From assembly GCF_008373755.1 (NCBI RefSeq), contig NZ_VUJV01000003.1, positions 682,001-746,000 on the forward strand: a stretch of DNA of 64,000 bases, written 5' to 3'. Made by a program: the position numbers and the translations under genes. This DNA comes from Nocardioides humilatus (GTDB taxonomy: Bacteria > Actinomycetota > Actinomycetes > Propionibacteriales > Nocardioidaceae). This document shows, piece by piece, positions 27,664-35,621 of this stretch; position 1 is the stretch's first letter; the number at the start of each line of letters is the position of its first letter. Below the pieces are notes generated by a model. It had not been told where the DNA came from. It did not search any database and saw only the letters and a program-made list of their open reading frames with translations.

Positions 27664-27885
27664 TTACTTGTAGCGGTAGACGATGCGCCCGCGAGAGAGG
27701 TCGTACGGCGAAAGCTCGACCACGACCCGGTCCTCGGGGAGGATCCGGATGTAGTGCTGGCGCATCTTCCCGCTGATGTGAGCGAGGACCTTGTGGCCGT
27801 TGCTCAGCTCGACACGGAACATCGCGTTCGGAAGGGCCTCCACAACGGAGCCCTCCATCTCGATGACGCCTTCTTTCTTCGCCAT
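27664..27885 (-). CDS. infA: Translation initiation factor IF-1
   Basis: 73 residues, a single OB fold: [36 protein letters not shown] and the ending G-R-I-V-Y-R-Y-K. It blocks the A site during initiation. First gene of the infA-rpmJ-rpsM-rpsK-rpsD-rpoA-rplQ unit, with about 200 bp of leader upstream. Confidence 0.98.
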   Translation of the reverse strand: MAKKEGVIEMEGSVVEALPNAMFRVELSNGHKVLAHISGKMRQHYIRILPEDRVVVELSPYDLSRGRIVYRYK

Positions 27886-28085
27886 GCCGTCCTTCTGGTT
27901 GGGGTTGGTCTACCGGTTGGCCCGGGAACCTCCGCCCTGACCTGGGAGCGTCCTGGGACGCGCACCGGGCAGGATGGTGGACCTCGTGCAGCCGTGTCGC
28001 CTCGCTCTTCCCCGAGCGCGAAAATGAATCCGCGCAGGGGCAGCCGCGAGCATGACGACACAGACCCACGTTGGGCCGACATGCC

Positions 28086-28116
28086 AGTCTAGTCGGACGG
28101 CTTCACAATCTCCCAA
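28086..28116 (-). promoter_or_regulatory. Candidate promoter for the infA operon
   Basis: TAGACT (28086-28091) on the minus strand with TTGGGA (28111-28116) 19 nt upstream, in the 246-bp gap between the LLM gene and infA. It would give a leader of about 195 nt. The spacer is long, so confidence is low. Confidence 0.33.
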
Positions 28117-28131
28117 TTGAGGGAGTCGCCC

Positions 28132-29178
28132 TCAGCCGGCCAGCAGCTCGAGCGTGCGCACCCGCCCCGGCGCGCTCGCTCCGGGTGTCCCTGCCAGGGC
28201 GCCGGCAACCGGGTTGATCATCACCTCGTCGACGCCGTACGACGCCGCAAGCCGCTCGATCTCTGCTCGCGCACCGGCGGCATCACCGATCACCCAGCGC
28301 TTGCGCATGGCCTCGAGCAGGGACCGGTGGGCGTCGGGGAGCCCCTCCGCGGCCGCGGCCTCGGCCTCCTCGACCAGGCGCTGCGGTCCCAGCGGCTGTC
28401 CGGTGCGCAGGGCGACCATCTGGAGCAGCTGCGGCAGCGCGAGCCGGGCGGCCTCCTCGGCCGTGTCGGCTGCGGCGGCGTTGACCGTGAGGAAGGTGCG
28501 CGGCTCGGCGAGCTCGGGCGAGGGCTGGAAGGTGCTCCGATAGAGGTCGAGGGCCTCGGCGGTGCCCGATCCGGAGAAGTGGTGGGCGAAGACGTAGGGC
28601 ATGCCCTTCTCCGCCGCCAACCGCGCGGAGTAGTCGGAGGACCCCAGCAGCCAGATCGTCGGGACCGAGCTCGCCGACGGCGTCGCCTTGAGCACGTGGG
28701 TGCGGCCGCGCAGGGCCAGCCCGACGCCGGCCGGCTCCATCATCGCGAGCACGTTGTCGACGTACTCGGGGAACTGGCTCACGGCCTCGTCGCTGACACC
28801 GCCCGCGCCGTGGCGCAGCGCCCAGCTGGTGACCGGGTCGGTGCCGGGAGCGCGGCCGATGCCGAGGTCGATCCGGCCGGGGAAGGCCGCCTCGAGGAGC
28901 GCGAACTGCTCGGCCACGACCAGCGGCGCGTGGTTGGGCAGCATCACCCCGCCCGAGCCGACCCGGATCCGCTCCGTGCGTCCCGCGATCAGCCCGATGA
29001 GCACCGGTGGGTTGGTGGCGGCCACGGCCGGCATGTTGTGGTGCTCGGCCACCCAGTAGCGGCGGTAGCCGAGCCGGTCGGCGGCGCGGGCGAGGTCGAG
29101 CGACGCAGCGACGGCGTCGGCCGAGGTCTGGTCGGCGCGGACGGGCACGAGATCGAGGACGGAGAGAGCGAGAGACAT
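28132..29178 (-). CDS. LLM-class flavin-dependent oxidoreductase
   Basis: 348-residue luciferase-like monooxygenase (F420 or FMN-dependent). M-S-L-A-L-S-V-L-D-L-V-P-V, then Y-W-V-A-E-H-H-N-M, R-I-R-V-G-S-G-G-V-M-L-P-N-H and G-R-I-D-L-G-I-G-R-A-P-G-T are the standard signature of this subgroup (MsnO8/YhbW-like). W-L-L-G-S-S follows. Substrate unknown. It is placed 29 bp downstream of the FHA-ABC exporter gene and may be cotranscribed with it. The open frame reaches further upstream but that is antisense noise; ATG 29178 is the family start. Confidence 0.88.
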   Translation of the reverse strand: MSLALSVLDLVPVRADQTSADAVAASLDLARAADRLGYRRYWVAEHHNMPAVAATNPPVLIGLIAGRTERIRVGSGGVMLPNHAPLVVAEQFALLEAAFPGRIDLGIGRAPGTDPVTSWALRHGAGGVSDEAVSQFPEYVDNVLAMMEPAGVGLALRGRTHVLKATPSASSVPTIWLLGSSDYSARLAAEKGMPYVFAHHFSGSGTAEALDLYRSTFQPSPELAEPRTFLTVNAAAADTAEEAARLALPQLLQMVALRTGQPLGPQRLVEEAEAAAAEGLPDAHRSLLEAMRKRWVIGDAAGARAEIERLAASYGVDEVMINPVAGALAGTPGASAPGRVRTLELLAG

Positions 29179-29207
29179 CGCTCTGTCCAAGCCAGCGGAC
29201 CCTGCTG

Positions 29208-31769
29208 CTATTCCTCCGCGCTGCTGCGAGCGGTGAGCCACATGCCGACGACGAACGTGCCGGCGCAGAGCAGACCGAGCATGACGAGCGCCATCAGGTA
29301 GTGGCCGGCGCCGGCGTTGGCGATCCAGTCGCTCTCCCCCGGCCCGAGCCCGCGCACCAGCCCCATCGTCGACGAAGTCGCCGCATAGCCCCATCGGGAC
29401 GGCGCCAGCCACGCGATCTGCTCGAGCCCGAGCCGACCAGCGACGCCGAAGAGCGATCCGGACAACACCAACTGGATCATGATGACGCCGACGAGGGTCG
29501 GCATCGTCTGCTCGTTGCTCTTCACCAGGGCCGAGAGGGTCAGCCCGACGATCACCATGGTGAAGGCCAGGAGCGCGACCGCCAGGCACATGCGCAGCGC
29601 CCCGAGCCGGCCGTCGGGCCCGGGCAGGCCCACCATCGCGATGACGGTCACCATGAGGCCCTGGAAGAACGCCGCGCTGCCGAGGACCAGCACCTTGCTC
29701 AGGAAGTAGACGCTCGGCGAGAGGCCGACGGCGTACTCCCGCCGGAAGATCGGGCGCTCCCCCACCAGCTCGCGGATCGATATCGCTGTGCCCATCAGGC
29801 ACGCCGACACGAGCAGCACGATGAGGCGTTGTCGGGCCTCACCTTGCTGGAAGACCATGTTGATCACGTCGCCGACCGGCACCCCGCCCTGCATCGCGGA
29901 GCACTTGCCGTCGCCGATCGACTCGGTGCGCCCCGGACAGATGAGCGACTCGTCGAGGGACAGCCCGAAACCACCGGGCACCAGACGGCTGAGCCCACCG
30001 AGCACCAGCGGGAGCAGGAGCAGCATGCCGAGGAGCAGCCGGTCGGAGACCACGACCGCGGTGTTGCGGCGCACGAGCGTCGACAGCTGACGACCGGGCG
30101 ACTGCCGCGGCGGTGGCGGTACGGCGGCCGTCGCGGCCGGCATCGCGCCGGTGGTCGCGGCTGGTGCCTGTGGTGCCGGGATCTGCGACCACAGGTTCGG
30201 GTCGTCGAGGAGGTCGAAGACCTCCGGATAGCTCGGCCGGCGGAAGTGGGCGAGCACGCCGGAGGGCGGGCCGAAGTAGGCGATCCGGCCGCCGGGGGCC
30301 AGCACCATGACGTTGTCGCAGACGTCGAGCGCGAGCACCGAGTGGGTCACCACCATGACGACGCGACCACCGTCGGCCAGCATGCGCAGCTGCTTCATGA
30401 CCTCGAGGTCGAGACCGGGGTCGAGGCCCGAGGTCGGCTCGTCGAGAAACAGCAGCGGCGGCGCGGTCAGCAGCTCGGTCGCGATCGAGACGCGCTTCTT
30501 CTGCCCGCCCGAGAGCTGGGTGCCGATCCGGTTGTCGAGCCGCGAGGTCAGCTGGAGCTGCTCGGCGACCTGCAGGACCCGGGCCTCCTGCTCCTGACGC
30601 GTGGTATCCGGAGGCAGACGGAGCTGCGCGGCGAACCGGAGCGCCTGACGCACCTTGAGCTGGGGGTGCTGGATGTCTTGCTGCGGCACCAGGCCGATCT
30701 GGAAGCGCAGCTGGTCGTAGTTGGCGTAGAGGTCGTGGCCCTGCCAGATGACCCGTCCGTGCGTCGCGGGGCGCAGCCCGGTCAGCGCGCGCAGCAGGGT
30801 CGACTTGCCGGCGCCGGAGGGGCCGATCACCGCAGTCAGGCTCGACGGCTTCAGCTGGAACGACGCGTTCTGCAGCAGCTGCTTGCCGCCGGGGAGCACC
30901 GTCGTGAGGCCGTCGGCGTAGAGCGTGAACTCGTGGGTCGTCGCCGAGGCGAGCAGCTGGCTGCCGTCCCAGCGGAAGGTCTGGTTGCCAAAGATGACCT
31001 CGGCCCCGACCGCGAGCTGCACGGTGCCCTGGACGCGGTGGCCGTTGACATAGCTCCCGTTGAAGCTGCCGAGGTCCTGCAGCAGGGCCGGCTGGCCGGG
31101 CCCACCGACGTGGAGCAGCGCGTGGTGCCGACTCACGAGGGCGTCGTCGAGGACGACGTCGTTGTCCGCCGTACGACCGATGCTGAGGGGGCGGCCCGAC
31201 GCCGCCAGCTGGGGCAGCACCACCGAGTGGCCGTGCGCCAGCTGTCCGGGCGGCAGCACCGCCTGCGGCTGCCAGGCGTCGACCGGAGCGGCCTGGGCAG
31301 GCAGCTGCGGCGGCGGCAGGTTGCGCCACCAGTCGTCGGCCGGCGGCGGCTGGGGCGGCTGGGGTGCCGGCGCCGCGGGCGTCGGTCGCGACGGGTTGTA
31401 CGGCGGCGGCATGACCGGCTGGGCGGGTGCGACCGGTTGCGGCCGGGCCACCGGCACCAGGCTGACGACCACGGCCTCGCCCGCCGGCCCGCCCAGGTGC
31501 AGGCTGAGCGGGCTCATCGGCACGACCAGGCGCGTGATGCGCTGACCACGGACGAACGTGCCGTTGCTGCTCGTGTCGACGACGACCCAGTCGCCGCCCT
31601 CACGCTGGAGCACCGCGTGGTGCCGCGAGGCGCTGCTCTCGGAGACCTGCACCTGGCAGTCGGCCTCGCGACCGATCACGACGCGGTCGCCTTCGAAGGT
31701 CTGCGTCGATCCTGCCCACTCCACGCGCAGGTGGTGCTGGCCGCCGGAGCGGTCCGGTGCGTTCGTCAT
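29208..31769 (-). CDS. FHA-domain ABC exporter (half-transporter fusion, Rv1747 type)
   Basis: 853 residues. Two FHA domains that bind phosphothreonine peptides: residues about 28-80 (V-I-G-R-E-A and S-A-S-R-H-H, S-S-N-G-T-F) and 195-248 (S-I-G-R-T-A-D-N-D, V-S-R-H-H, S-F-N-G-S-Y), joined by a Pro-rich linker. Then an ABCG-type ATPase: Walker A G-P-S-G-A-G-K-S-T (316-324), signature L-S-G-G-Q (419-423), Walker B L-L-F-L-D-E-P. Six C-terminal helices form the permease. In M. tuberculosis the equivalent Rv1747 is regulated by Ser/Thr kinase phosphorylation. No kinase gene is adjacent. Exported substrate unknown; cell-envelope glycolipid export is proposed for the family. Confidence 0.9.
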   Translation of the reverse strand: MTNAPDRSGGQHHLRVEWAGSTQTFEGDRVVIGREADCQVQVSESSASRHHAVLQREGGDWVVVDTSSNGTFVRGQRITRLVVPMSPLSLHLGGPAGEAVVVSLVPVARPQPVAPAQPVMPPPYNPSRPTPAAPAPQPPQPPPADDWWRNLPPPQLPAQAAPVDAWQPQAVLPPGQLAHGHSVVLPQLAASGRPLSIGRTADNDVVLDDALVSRHHALLHVGGPGQPALLQDLGSFNGSYVNGHRVQGTVQLAVGAEVIFGNQTFRWDGSQLLASATTHEFTLYADGLTTVLPGGKQLLQNASFQLKPSSLTAVIGPSGAGKSTLLRALTGLRPATHGRVIWQGHDLYANYDQLRFQIGLVPQQDIQHPQLKVRQALRFAAQLRLPPDTTRQEQEARVLQVAEQLQLTSRLDNRIGTQLSGGQKKRVSIATELLTAPPLLFLDEPTSGLDPGLDLEVMKQLRMLADGGRVVMVVTHSVLALDVCDNVMVLAPGGRIAYFGPPSGVLAHFRRPSYPEVFDLLDDPNLWSQIPAPQAPAATTGAMPAATAAVPPPPRQSPGRQLSTLVRRNTAVVVSDRLLLGMLLLLPLVLGGLSRLVPGGFGLSLDESLICPGRTESIGDGKCSAMQGGVPVGDVINMVFQQGEARQRLIVLLVSACLMGTAISIRELVGERPIFRREYAVGLSPSVYFLSKVLVLGSAAFFQGLMVTVIAMVGLPGPDGRLGALRMCLAVALLAFTMVIVGLTLSALVKSNEQTMPTLVGVIMIQLVLSGSLFGVAGRLGLEQIAWLAPSRWGYAATSSTMGLVRGLGPGESDWIANAGAGHYLMALVMLGLLCAGTFVVGMWLTARSSAEE

Positions 31770-31833
31770 GGGCCTCGGGGAGCTCGGGTGCGGGGACGGA
31801 ATCACCCTATTGGATCTCCGCCCCGCCCACGGG

Positions 31834-32868
31834 TCACTCCCTCCAGTCGGGCCCCGGCGTATCGTCGACGTCGACCGGGACCGGCTCGCCATCAGCGGCA
31901 GGCGCCGGCGCCTTCCGCAGGCTCGCCACCGCGGTCACGATGAGCGTCACGATGATCACGCCGAGGCTCACGAGCGAGGAGATCTCCGGTGCGCCCGTCA
32001 CGTGCTCGCCGCCGTTGATGAAGGCCAGCTCGTTCTCGTGCAGCGCGTGGAGCATCAGCTTCACGCCGATGAAGGCGAGGATGAACGAGAGGCCGAGCGA
32101 GAGGTAGACCAGCCGCTGGAGGAGTCCACCGAGCAGGAAGTAGAGCTGCCGCAGACCCATCAGGGCGAACACGTTGGCCGTGAAGACCAGGTAGGGCTCC
32201 TGGGTGATGCCGAAGATCGCCGGGATCGAGTCGAGCGCGAACAAGACGTCGGTGATGCCGAGCGCGATGATCACGATGAGGATCGGCGACACGAAGCGGG
32301 TGCCGTTCTCGACGTACCAGAGCTTGAGGCCGTGGTAGGCCGTGCCGACGTTGAGGTGGCGCTGGGCGAGCTTGACGACCGCGTTGTCCTCCGGGTGCTC
32401 GTCCTCGTGGCTGCCGTAGGCCTTGACGAGCTTGACGGCCGTGTAGACGAGGAACGCGCCGAACAGGTAGAAGACCCAGCTGAAGTTCTCGATGAGGGTG
32501 TAGCCGAGCGCGATGAACACACCGCGGAAGATCAGCGCCAAGACGATGCCGACGAGCAGCGCCTCCTGCTGGTACTTCCTCGGCACCTTGAGCGCCCCCA
32601 TCAAGATGATGAAGACGAAGAGGTTGTCGATCGACAGGCTGTACTCGGTCAGCCAACCGGCGAAGAACTGCACGCCGTAGTCGTGGCCGTGGAAGGACAA
32701 GGTCCAGATCCCGAACGCGATCGCCGCGCCGACGTAGATCGAGAGCGCGACCGCGCACTCCTTCAACGTCGGTTCGTGCGGGTCACGAGCGATGACGATG
32801 ACGTCGAAGAGCAGCACGCCGATGGTGGCGGCGATGGTGATGGTCCATTCGAGGGTGGTGACGTCCAC
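31834..32868 (-). CDS. TerC-family integral membrane protein, manganese-linked
   Basis: 344 residues, nine or so helices. Y-S-L-S-I-D-N-L-F-V-F and I-T-D-V-L-F-A-L-D-S-I-P-A-I-F carry the conserved Asp pair of the TerC/Alx/YceF family, thought to export Mn2+ or to support metallation of exported proteins. The last helix is followed by an acidic Pro-rich tail. The leader upstream is a yybP-ykoY riboswitch candidate, which fits manganese homeostasis. It is 65 bp before the FHA-ABC gene on the same strand. Confidence 0.92.
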   Translation of the reverse strand: MDVTTLEWTITIAATIGVLLFDVIVIARDPHEPTLKECAVALSIYVGAAIAFGIWTLSFHGHDYGVQFFAGWLTEYSLSIDNLFVFIILMGALKVPRKYQQEALLVGIVLALIFRGVFIALGYTLIENFSWVFYLFGAFLVYTAVKLVKAYGSHEDEHPEDNAVVKLAQRHLNVGTAYHGLKLWYVENGTRFVSPILIVIIALGITDVLFALDSIPAIFGITQEPYLVFTANVFALMGLRQLYFLLGGLLQRLVYLSLGLSFILAFIGVKLMLHALHENELAFINGGEHVTGAPEISSLVSLGVIIVTLIVTAVASLRKAPAPAADGEPVPVDVDDTPGPDWRE

Positions 32869-32899
32869 AGAGTTGCCTCTCGGTGATCGGGGTCGGCCG

Positions 32900-33008
32900 G
32901 TCGCCCGAGGTCTCTTCCGCCGCCTTGCGGCGACCCACGCTCCCGGACCGGTTCAGACCTGCTACCGATCGTGATGACGAGAACGCAGCGGAGGAATACT
33001 CCCCTCTG
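32900..33008 (-). promoter_or_regulatory. yybP-ykoY (Mn2+) riboswitch candidate upstream of terC-like gene
   Basis: On the minus strand the leader contains the two conserved loops of this class: G-A-G-G-G-G-A-G-T-A near the 5' side (within 32997-33007) and G-A-A-G-A-G-A-C-C-T-C-G-G at the 3' side (around 32905-32918). Between them, C-G-T-C-A-T-C-A-C-G and a GC-rich hairpin (C-G-C-C-G with C-G-G-C-G) fit the four-way junction. It ends about 30 nt before the ATG of the TerC gene, the usual target. Identified by motif recall, not by covariance search. Confidence 0.75.
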
Positions 33009-33065
33009 GTGCCCTCATCCTCGCACAACCCTCGGCTGACGCCGATTCACCCGACACTTCGTGGG

Positions 33066-34166
33066 TCAGGAGAGCCCGGCGACCTTGGTCATGGTCGCGA
33101 GCTTGGCGCCGGTCTCGCGGACCTCGGAGTCGGGGTCGGAGCCCGCGACGATGCCGGCGCCGGCGAAGAGGCGCATCCGGGCGCCGTCGATGACGGCAGC
33201 ACGGATGGTGATCGCGAAGACACCGTCGCCGGAGCCGTCGACCCAGCCGACGCAGCCGGCGAAGTAGTCGCGGAGGTCGCCCTCGAGGTCGGCGATGGCT
33301 TCTGCAGCCGCCGCAGCAGGCACGCCGCCGACGGCGGGCGTGGGGTGGAGCATCTGGGCCAGGTGCAGCGCGCTCGGGCCAGTGGCGGGGTCCTCCAGCC
33401 GGGCGGTGATCGGCGAGGCGAGGTGCCAGACGGTGTCGGTCGCGAGCATCGTGGGTCCGGTCGGCGGCTCGACGTCGACGCAGACCTCCTTGAGCGCGTG
33501 GACGATGGCGTCGACGACGAAGGCGTGCTCGGCGAGGTCCTTGTCGGAAGCCTGGAGCGCCGTGGCGCGGCGGGCGTCCTCATCAGGATCCGCGGACCGC
33601 GGCACCGACCCGGCGAGCGGGGTGCAGGCGATCTGGTCGCCGTGGCGGCTGACCAGCAGCTCCGGGCTGGCGCCGACCAACAACGGGCCGTCGACGAGTG
33701 ACTCCGTGAGCGGCACGGAGAAGACGTAGCGCCCCGGCCGCGTCTCCAGCAGGCGGTCGATGATCTCGGCGGGCTCGAGCGGCGGGTCGCTGATCACGTC
33801 GAGACAGCGACCGATCACGACCTTGCGGACCACGCCCGCGGCGATCTTGTCGAGGACCGCACGCACCATGTCGGCGTAGGCCTCCGCGGTGGGGAACTCG
33901 TAGACCTCGTACTTGCGCTCGCGCGGCGTGGTCTCCGGACCGACCAGCGGCCGCTCGGACCCGACGACCTGGTGCAGGATCCCCGGCGCGCCCGCTGCGA
34001 AGGAGAGTGCGCCGATCGCTCGCTCCCCCGCCGGCAGTGCGGCAATGACCTCGGATGCCCACGCGGCGTCGGCCCCGTCCTCGGTGGTCCACGAACGGAT
34101 CACCCGGTCGGCGACGTAGGCGTCCTCACCGGAGGCGAAGAGCAGCGGTCGCGACGGCAGGGACAT
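33066..34166 (-). CDS. Isochorismate synthase
   Basis: 366 residues, chorismate-utilising enzyme that isomerises chorismate to isochorismate for menaquinone or salicylate/siderophore synthesis. C-terminal catalytic domain: R-K-V-V-I-G-R, E-L-L-V-S-R-H-G, the P-L-A-G-S-x-P-R motif, H-P-T-P-A-V-G-G-V-P and G-C-V-G-W-V-D-G-S-G-D-G, then I-R-A-A and A-G-A-G-I-V-A-G-S-D-P, all diagnostic. Length fits the DhbC/EntC/MenF group. No other menaquinone or siderophore gene is in the window, so the pathway is undecided. ATG 34166 has TACCAT 7 nt upstream. Confidence 0.93.
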   Translation of the reverse strand: MSLPSRPLLFASGEDAYVADRVIRSWTTEDGADAAWASEVIAALPAGERAIGALSFAAGAPGILHQVVGSERPLVGPETTPRERKYEVYEFPTAEAYADMVRAVLDKIAAGVVRKVVIGRCLDVISDPPLEPAEIIDRLLETRPGRYVFSVPLTESLVDGPLLVGASPELLVSRHGDQIACTPLAGSVPRSADPDEDARRATALQASDKDLAEHAFVVDAIVHALKEVCVDVEPPTGPTMLATDTVWHLASPITARLEDPATGPSALHLAQMLHPTPAVGGVPAAAAAEAIADLEGDLRDYFAGCVGWVDGSGDGVFAITIRAAVIDGARMRLFAGAGIVAGSDPDSEVRETGAKLATMTKVAGLS

Positions 34167-34173
34167 GCCATCG

Positions 34174-34179
34174 ATGGTA
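34174..34179 (-). promoter_or_regulatory. -10-like element of the isochorismate synthase gene
   Basis: TACCAT on the minus strand, 7 nt before ATG 34166, inside the 31-bp gap after map; leaderless spacing. Confidence 0.45.
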
Positions 34180-34197
34180 CGTCGGCTCGCGCGACGC

Positions 34198-35031
34198 TCA
34201 GGAACCGCCATAAGGGGCACCCAGCCGCTCGAGGGCGGCCTGGCCGCCGTCGTGGGCCGTCAGCACCCAGATGCCCGTCTCCGTCAACGCGAAGGTGTGC
34301 TCGAAGTGGGCCGCCACGGACCCGTCGGTCGTCACGACGGTCCAGTCGTCGCTGGCGACGCGCGTCTGGTGGGTGCCGAGCGTGACCATCGGCTCCACGG
34401 CCAGCGCGAGACCGCGCTTGAGGCGGGGACCGCGGCCGGCACGCCCGTAGTTGGGCACGTCGGGCTCGAGGTGCATCTCGGTGCCGATCCCGTGGCCGGT
34501 GTAGTCCTCGACGATGCCGTAGTCACCCTGGTGGTGCAGGTAGTGCTCGATGGCGTGGGAGATGTCGCCGACGCGGCCACCGACGCGGGCAGCCGCAATG
34601 CCCTGCCACAGCGCTTCCTGGGTGACCCGCATCAGCTCGGTCACCGTGTCCGGGACCTCTCCCACCGCGACGGTGATGGCCGCGTCACCGTGCCACCCCT
34701 GCCCGTCGCTGTCGGCGACGATGGCCCCGCAGTCGATGGAGACGACGTCACCTTCCGCGAGCACCTGACGCCCGGGGATGCCGTGCACGACCGCGTCGTT
34801 GACCGAGGCGCAGATCGTCGCTGGAAACGGCGGGACGCCGTAGCCGAGGAACGACGGCGTCGCCCCCCGCGACCGGATCAGGTCCTCGGCGACCCGGTCG
34901 AGCTCACCGGTGGTGATGCCCGGTCGTACGGCGTCGCGGACTGCTGCCAGCGCGTCGGCGACGACGAGCCCCGCCTCCCGCATGCGCAGGATCTGTTCCG
35001 GAGTCTTGATCTCCAGGCTGGTGCCGAACAA
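34198..35031 (-). CDS. map: Methionine aminopeptidase, type I
   Basis: 277 residues. Removes the initiator Met from nascent proteins. Metal ligands are in V-S-I-D-C-G-A-I-V, W-H-G-D-A-A, the G-H-G-I-G-T-E-M-H-L-E-P motif (His), A-V-E-P-M-V-T-L-G (Glu) and the E in F-E-H-T-F-A. No long N-terminal zinc finger extension. It follows adk by 14 bp in the secY-adk-map unit, the usual order in actinobacteria. Confidence 0.96.
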   Translation of the reverse strand: MFGTSLEIKTPEQILRMREAGLVVADALAAVRDAVRPGITTGELDRVAEDLIRSRGATPSFLGYGVPPFPATICASVNDAVVHGIPGRQVLAEGDVVSIDCGAIVADSDGQGWHGDAAITVAVGEVPDTVTELMRVTQEALWQGIAAARVGGRVGDISHAIEHYLHHQGDYGIVEDYTGHGIGTEMHLEPDVPNYGRAGRGPRLKRGLALAVEPMVTLGTHQTRVASDDWTVVTTDGSVAAHFEHTFALTETGIWVLTAHDGGQAALERLGAPYGGS

Positions 35032-35045
35032 CGTGGGGTGTCGCG

Positions 35046-35621
35046 TCAGGCCTGCGGCACGGCGTCGAGCGCCTCGAAGATCCGCTTCTGGACGTCCTCG
35101 ATGGTGCCCACGCCGTCGACCTCGACGAGCAGACCGCGCTCGCGGTAGATCGGCAGCAGCACCGCCGTCTCGGCCTCGTAGACGTCCTGACGGTGCCGGA
35201 TGACCTCTTCGGTGTCATCGGCACGGCCGCTGGTCTCGGCGCGCTTGAGCATCCGCTGGATGAGCTCCTCGCGGTCGGCGACCACGAGCGACAAGACGAC
35301 GTCGAGGCTCTCGTCGAGGCTCCCGAGGATGTCGTCGAGCACGGCGACCTGCTCGGCGGTGCGCGGGTAGCCGTCGAGGACGAACGCGGCGGCGTCGGGC
35401 TCGGCGAGCCGGTCACGCACCATCGCGTTGGTGATCTCGTCGGGGACGTACTTGCCCGCGTCCATGTATTGCTTGGCGGTCTTGCCGAGCTCGGTCTCGC
35501 CCGCGACGTTGGCGCGGAAGATGTCGCCCGTGGAGATGTGCGCGCCACCGATGTGCTCGGCGACAGCCACCGCCTGGGTGCCCTTACCGGCGCCCGGGGG
35601 GCCCATGATCAGAAGCCTCAA
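35046..35621 (-). CDS. adk: Adenylate kinase
   Basis: 191 residues, AMP + ATP to 2 ADP. P-loop G-P-P-G-A-G-K-G-T-Q near the N-terminus; the H-I-S-T-G-D-I-F-R-A-N and G-Y-P-R-T-A-E-Q motifs bind AMP. The LID region is short and without the Cys4 zinc finger. Its ATG overlaps the secY stop by 4 bp, indicating translational coupling. Confidence 0.97.
   Translation of the reverse strand: MRLLIMGPPGAGKGTQAVAVAEHIGGAHISTGDIFRANVAGETELGKTAKQYMDAGKYVPDEITNAMVRDRLAEPDAAAFVLDGYPRTAEQVAVLDDILGSLDESLDVVLSLVVADREELIQRMLKRAETSGRADDTEEVIRHRQDVYEAETAVLLPIYRERGLLVEVDGVGTIEDVQKRIFEALDAVPQA

Noticed and set aside
28103-28108. TTGTGA as -35 of the infA promoter
   Set aside because: It is only 11 nt from TAGACT, too close for a standard promoter.
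29007-31943. 978-codon plus-strand open frame
   Set aside because: Antisense to the FHA-ABC exporter and LLM genes; charged, low-complexity translation.
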